Shown one piece after another: positions 61,956 to 64,000 of a stretch of 64,000 nt of DNA. How positions within the stretch are numbered: position 1 is the first letter of the stretch; every line of letters begins with the position of its first letter. Both the position numbers and the translations under genes were made by a program. The notes under the pieces are model-generated. The model did no database searches. It was not told the origin of the DNA and saw only the letters and a program-made list of their open reading frames with translations. The stretch covers positions 202,288,449 to 202,352,448 of the forward strand of contig NC_081409.1 of NCBI RefSeq assembly GCF_030272615.1, given 5' to 3'. Source of the stretch: Cryptomeria japonica (Eukaryota; Streptophyta; Pinopsida; Cupressales; Cupressaceae).

Positions 61956-62527
61956 CTTTGTGCGATTTTTACAATCTGTGAAGTCGTTTTGTTGTGACCA
62001 AATCTGACTGTTTGACTGTTTTTCGTGACAAGAGGACACAATGTTGATCAAGACCCAATGTTTGCAAGTGTCTAGACTCCAAAATGACTCCAAGAAAAGT
62101 GTGTTGTTTGATGTAAAATGTTTTTGCATACACTTGAAGACACAAAAGACACAATGTTTTGTTGTTTGGTCTTGACTATTTGAATGTTTAGCATAAGTCA
62201 AGCACAATTCTTATGGCTGGCCAAGACATTAGTTGTTGATCCCACATAGGGTTTTACCCTCGAGGCTACGCTATTCAAAGAGGATACTTAGATGCTTGAC
62301 CTCACTGGCTCCACCCTCGGCACTCACTTCTCAGGTCAGCCAAGCATCAATCCCCATGAAAACTCCCCATGGCGAACTTTGTATCTCTACTAAGAACCGT
62401 ATGTGTGTGGGCCGCTACCAGAGGTCCGACCTCCTGCCCCAACAACTAGAAGGATTTGGGCTTCTAAAACAAAAAGGTGCTAGTAAGGGCATCTGCTTGT
62501 GTGGCCATACATGCGGCACTTTCAGCT

Positions 62528-62536
62528 CTATAAATA
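62528..62536 (+). promoter_or_regulatory. TATA-like motif on the antisense strand of the D leader
   Basis: CTATAAATA in an otherwise GC-richer block of the leader, on +. It might be an antisense promoter; no downstream gene is recognised, so this is weak. Confidence 0.2.
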
Positions 62537-63138
62537 CAGAAGGCTCCCAGCCGGTAGGGGTTACGCCCTACAAATGATCAAATAAATTTGATCAAACAGG
62601 TTTATGGGGAGAAATAGTGTCGGTATGAACTAATCAGCACACGTTATTCATAGTTTTCACCATGAATACATTTGATTATAGTGGTTCGGAAGAGGTGGGT
62701 TTTCCTCGCTACCACTTGGGTCATTCTCTTCTCACTAGTAGTCCTAATGACCACACAGGAAGACAGGCCCTCTAAAGATTAAACAAAAAGAGCCTATTGC
62801 TCAAGACACAAAAGACAATGGTTCAATTTTAGTGCACCAATGGAAGTGTTTGCTAATCTATGAAAACAAAGCACACAACAAAAATTCAAAACCCTAGCCA
62901 AGGACCTGCAACAAAAATTGTTAGTAGTTTGGGTTGTTTGGCATAATCACCCCTTCCTGCAAGCACACAAGTTAGGTACATTTTTAAAAACCCAAAAGAC
63001 TTTGTGACATAGGGGCCTTCAACAAAACATTTTTTTACTTCCAAGACAAGCTGCACCTAAAATGTCGTCAAAAAATATCCGATCTGCAACTTCAAAAACG
63101 CAAAATCTACAACAAGAAAGTTAAATGCAAAGGGACGA

Positions 63139-63156
63139 GTCCCACCGGGCGTGCCA
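63139..63156 (-). promoter_or_regulatory. Primer binding site (element D)
   Basis: Minus strand TGGCACGCCCGGTGGGAC, three bases after the LTR end. Begins TGG as required to pair with a tRNA CCA end. I could not assign the tRNA; it is not the initiator Met-tRNA. Confidence 0.8.
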
Positions 63157-63159
63157 AAA

Positions 63160-63915
63160 TGTATATGGTGAAAATGGATACAATAATAACAAGATTGAAA
63201 GGCTAAATGAATTCAACCACTAAACCCTAGCCTAACAACAACAAAGATCCACCATAACATATGAAGATAACCTAAGACAATGTAAATAAAACAAAATCAC
63301 AAAGATGATACCATCACATGTCCAATAGGGTTTTGATCTCCATTCTTCCTATCTCCATTGATCTTGCTTGATATATTTGCTCTCAGATTTTATGTGCACA
63401 AGAGCTCAACAAAGAACGGAATGTGGTTGCAAGTAGGATCGTAGTGTAGCCAATTGATCATTAGGGTTTGATAATGAAGGAGGCATCTCCTTAAATAGAA
63501 GACACAATATGAAATGGAGGGATAAGATTGAGAGGTGTAAAAAGGAGGTCGGCTAGGATTAGAGGGTAGGTAGAAGAAATAATAAAATAATGAAAGAGGT
63601 AGGTAGTGTAGGAATTAAGAGATGAATGACATGTGTCATGTGTAGAAAAAGATAATGAATTAATTAAATAAATAAAGATTTATTTATTTAATAGAAGAAA
63701 TGGGAAAATTAAATAAATAAAATATTTATTTAATTTAGGAAAAAGATAATTTAAATAAATAAATGTATTTATTTAAATGAGAAGTAAGGCTAGAAGAGGA
63801 TAAATGAATTAATTAAATAAATAAAAATTTATTTAATTAATAGAAGAATTAGGCTTAGATAATTAAATAAATAAAATATTTATTTAATTAAACATGACAA
63901 TTTTGGGTGTCTACA
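63160..63915 (-). repeat. 5' LTR of element D (756 bp)
   Basis: Same length as 48115-48870 and differs at four positions by eye. TATTTAAG promoter box on minus at 63490-63497; it drives gag-pol toward lower coordinates. Confidence 0.95.
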
Positions 63916-63920
63916 CTAGG
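63916..63920 (+). other. Target site duplication of element D, right copy
   Basis: CTAGG, followed by TATTGACCAAGATGTG, which matches D's own leader next to gag (from about 61309) and so is the interrupted leader of C. Confidence 0.95.
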
Positions 63921-64000
63921 TATTGACCAAGATGTGTGAGACTACATGAATATGGAAAAGAGTATGGAAGACCAAGAGTTGGATGGAATGTAAATGAATC
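63921..64000 (-). mobile_element. 5' leader of element C, resumed after the D insertion
   Basis: Aligns with 61309-61390 of D (for example GAGTATGGAAGACCAAGAGT in both). C's leader and 5' LTR continue off the right edge. Confidence 0.88.

Larger units (their letters stand above)
61301..63138 (-). other. 5' leader of element D
   Basis: About 1.84 kb between primer site and gag ATG, no convincing ORF. Holds an inverted-orientation copy of the PMD-intron minisatellite (61796-61955) and a more GC-rich block at about 62230-62580. A motif GTGGTTCGGAAGAGGTGGG near 62682 is of a type seen in other plant LTR-element leaders. The end next to gag matches 63921-64000, the leader of C. Confidence 0.75.
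48115..63915 (-). mobile_element. Element D: complete Tat-type Ty3/gypsy retrotransposon with antisense PMD gene (15.8 kb)
   Basis: 756-bp LTRs at both ends, perfect CTAGG duplication, primer site, 1.86 kb leader, single-frame gag-pol, spacer, antisense PMD gene, hairpin and polypurine tract. The LTRs differ at four positions by my reading (about 0.5%), so the insertion is recent relative to C, A and G. Polyprotein has three nonsense codons and the cargo gene seven, so the copy is not autonomous as it stands. It serves as the reference for the family in this window. Confidence 0.95.

Noticed and set aside
62233-62577. 114-codon + strand ORF in the D leader
   Set aside because: No homology recognised and no counterpart visible; it lies in a GC-richer block of the leader where long frames arise by chance.

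Overview
This window is nuclear DNA of a land plant with a large, repeat-rich genome; a gymnosperm is plausible but not proven. I found no ordinary host gene, tRNA, rRNA or CRISPR array. Nearly everything is LTR retrotransposon: Ty3/gypsy elements of the Tat type (dual RNase H, G-patch after protease, no chromodomain), one Ty3/gypsy chromovirus, one long non-coding LTR element and a Ty1/copia remnant.

Layout, left. Tat element A (+, 1-10138) enters from the left edge and ends in a 3' LTR at 9372-10138. It sits inside the 5' LTR of chromovirus B (+, 10139-17604); only the last 0.63 kb of that LTR is visible. B appears to sit inside an older, more diverged Tat-like element E (+, 17605 to about 23650). 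A LINE-like tail (about 23651-23880) follows, then element G (-, about 24275-30707), an LTR element with a 4 kb LTR and no coding capacity. From 30708 to about 34100 nothing is recognised.

Layout, right. A decayed copia pol fragment (+, about 34100-34945) is cut by Tat element C (-, from 34946). C is itself split by the complete Tat element D (-, 48115-63915). D is flanked by a perfect 5-bp duplication CTAGG, after which the 5' leader of C resumes at 63921. There are therefore two three-level nests: A in B in E, and D in C in copia.

Most notable feature. A, C and D, and in diverged form E, each carry a gene antisense to gag-pol between integrase and the 3' LTR. It has its own TATA box, a 66-78 bp first exon, a 0.77-1.25 kb GT-AG intron and a second exon of about 2 kb encoding a plant mobile domain (PMD) followed by low-complexity and coiled-coil segments. 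In A, C and D the intron is built largely of two minisatellites. One of them recurs in inverted orientation in the 5' leader of D, so the two ends of the genomic RNA could pair. Because the gene is antisense, its intron is not removed from genomic RNA and can survive retrotransposition. All copies here carry nonsense codons, yet A and D keep the cargo reading frame over about 2 kb, which points to a functional ancestor.

How the parts would have worked. The LTR promoter drives one gag-protease-RT-RNase H-integrase polyprotein (about 2,500 codons, single frame in D). The antisense promoter would separately make the PMD protein. Cellular PMD proteins (MAIN/MAIL1 family) act in silencing and gene expression, so an anti-silencing or regulatory role for the cargo is a reasonable but untested hypothesis.
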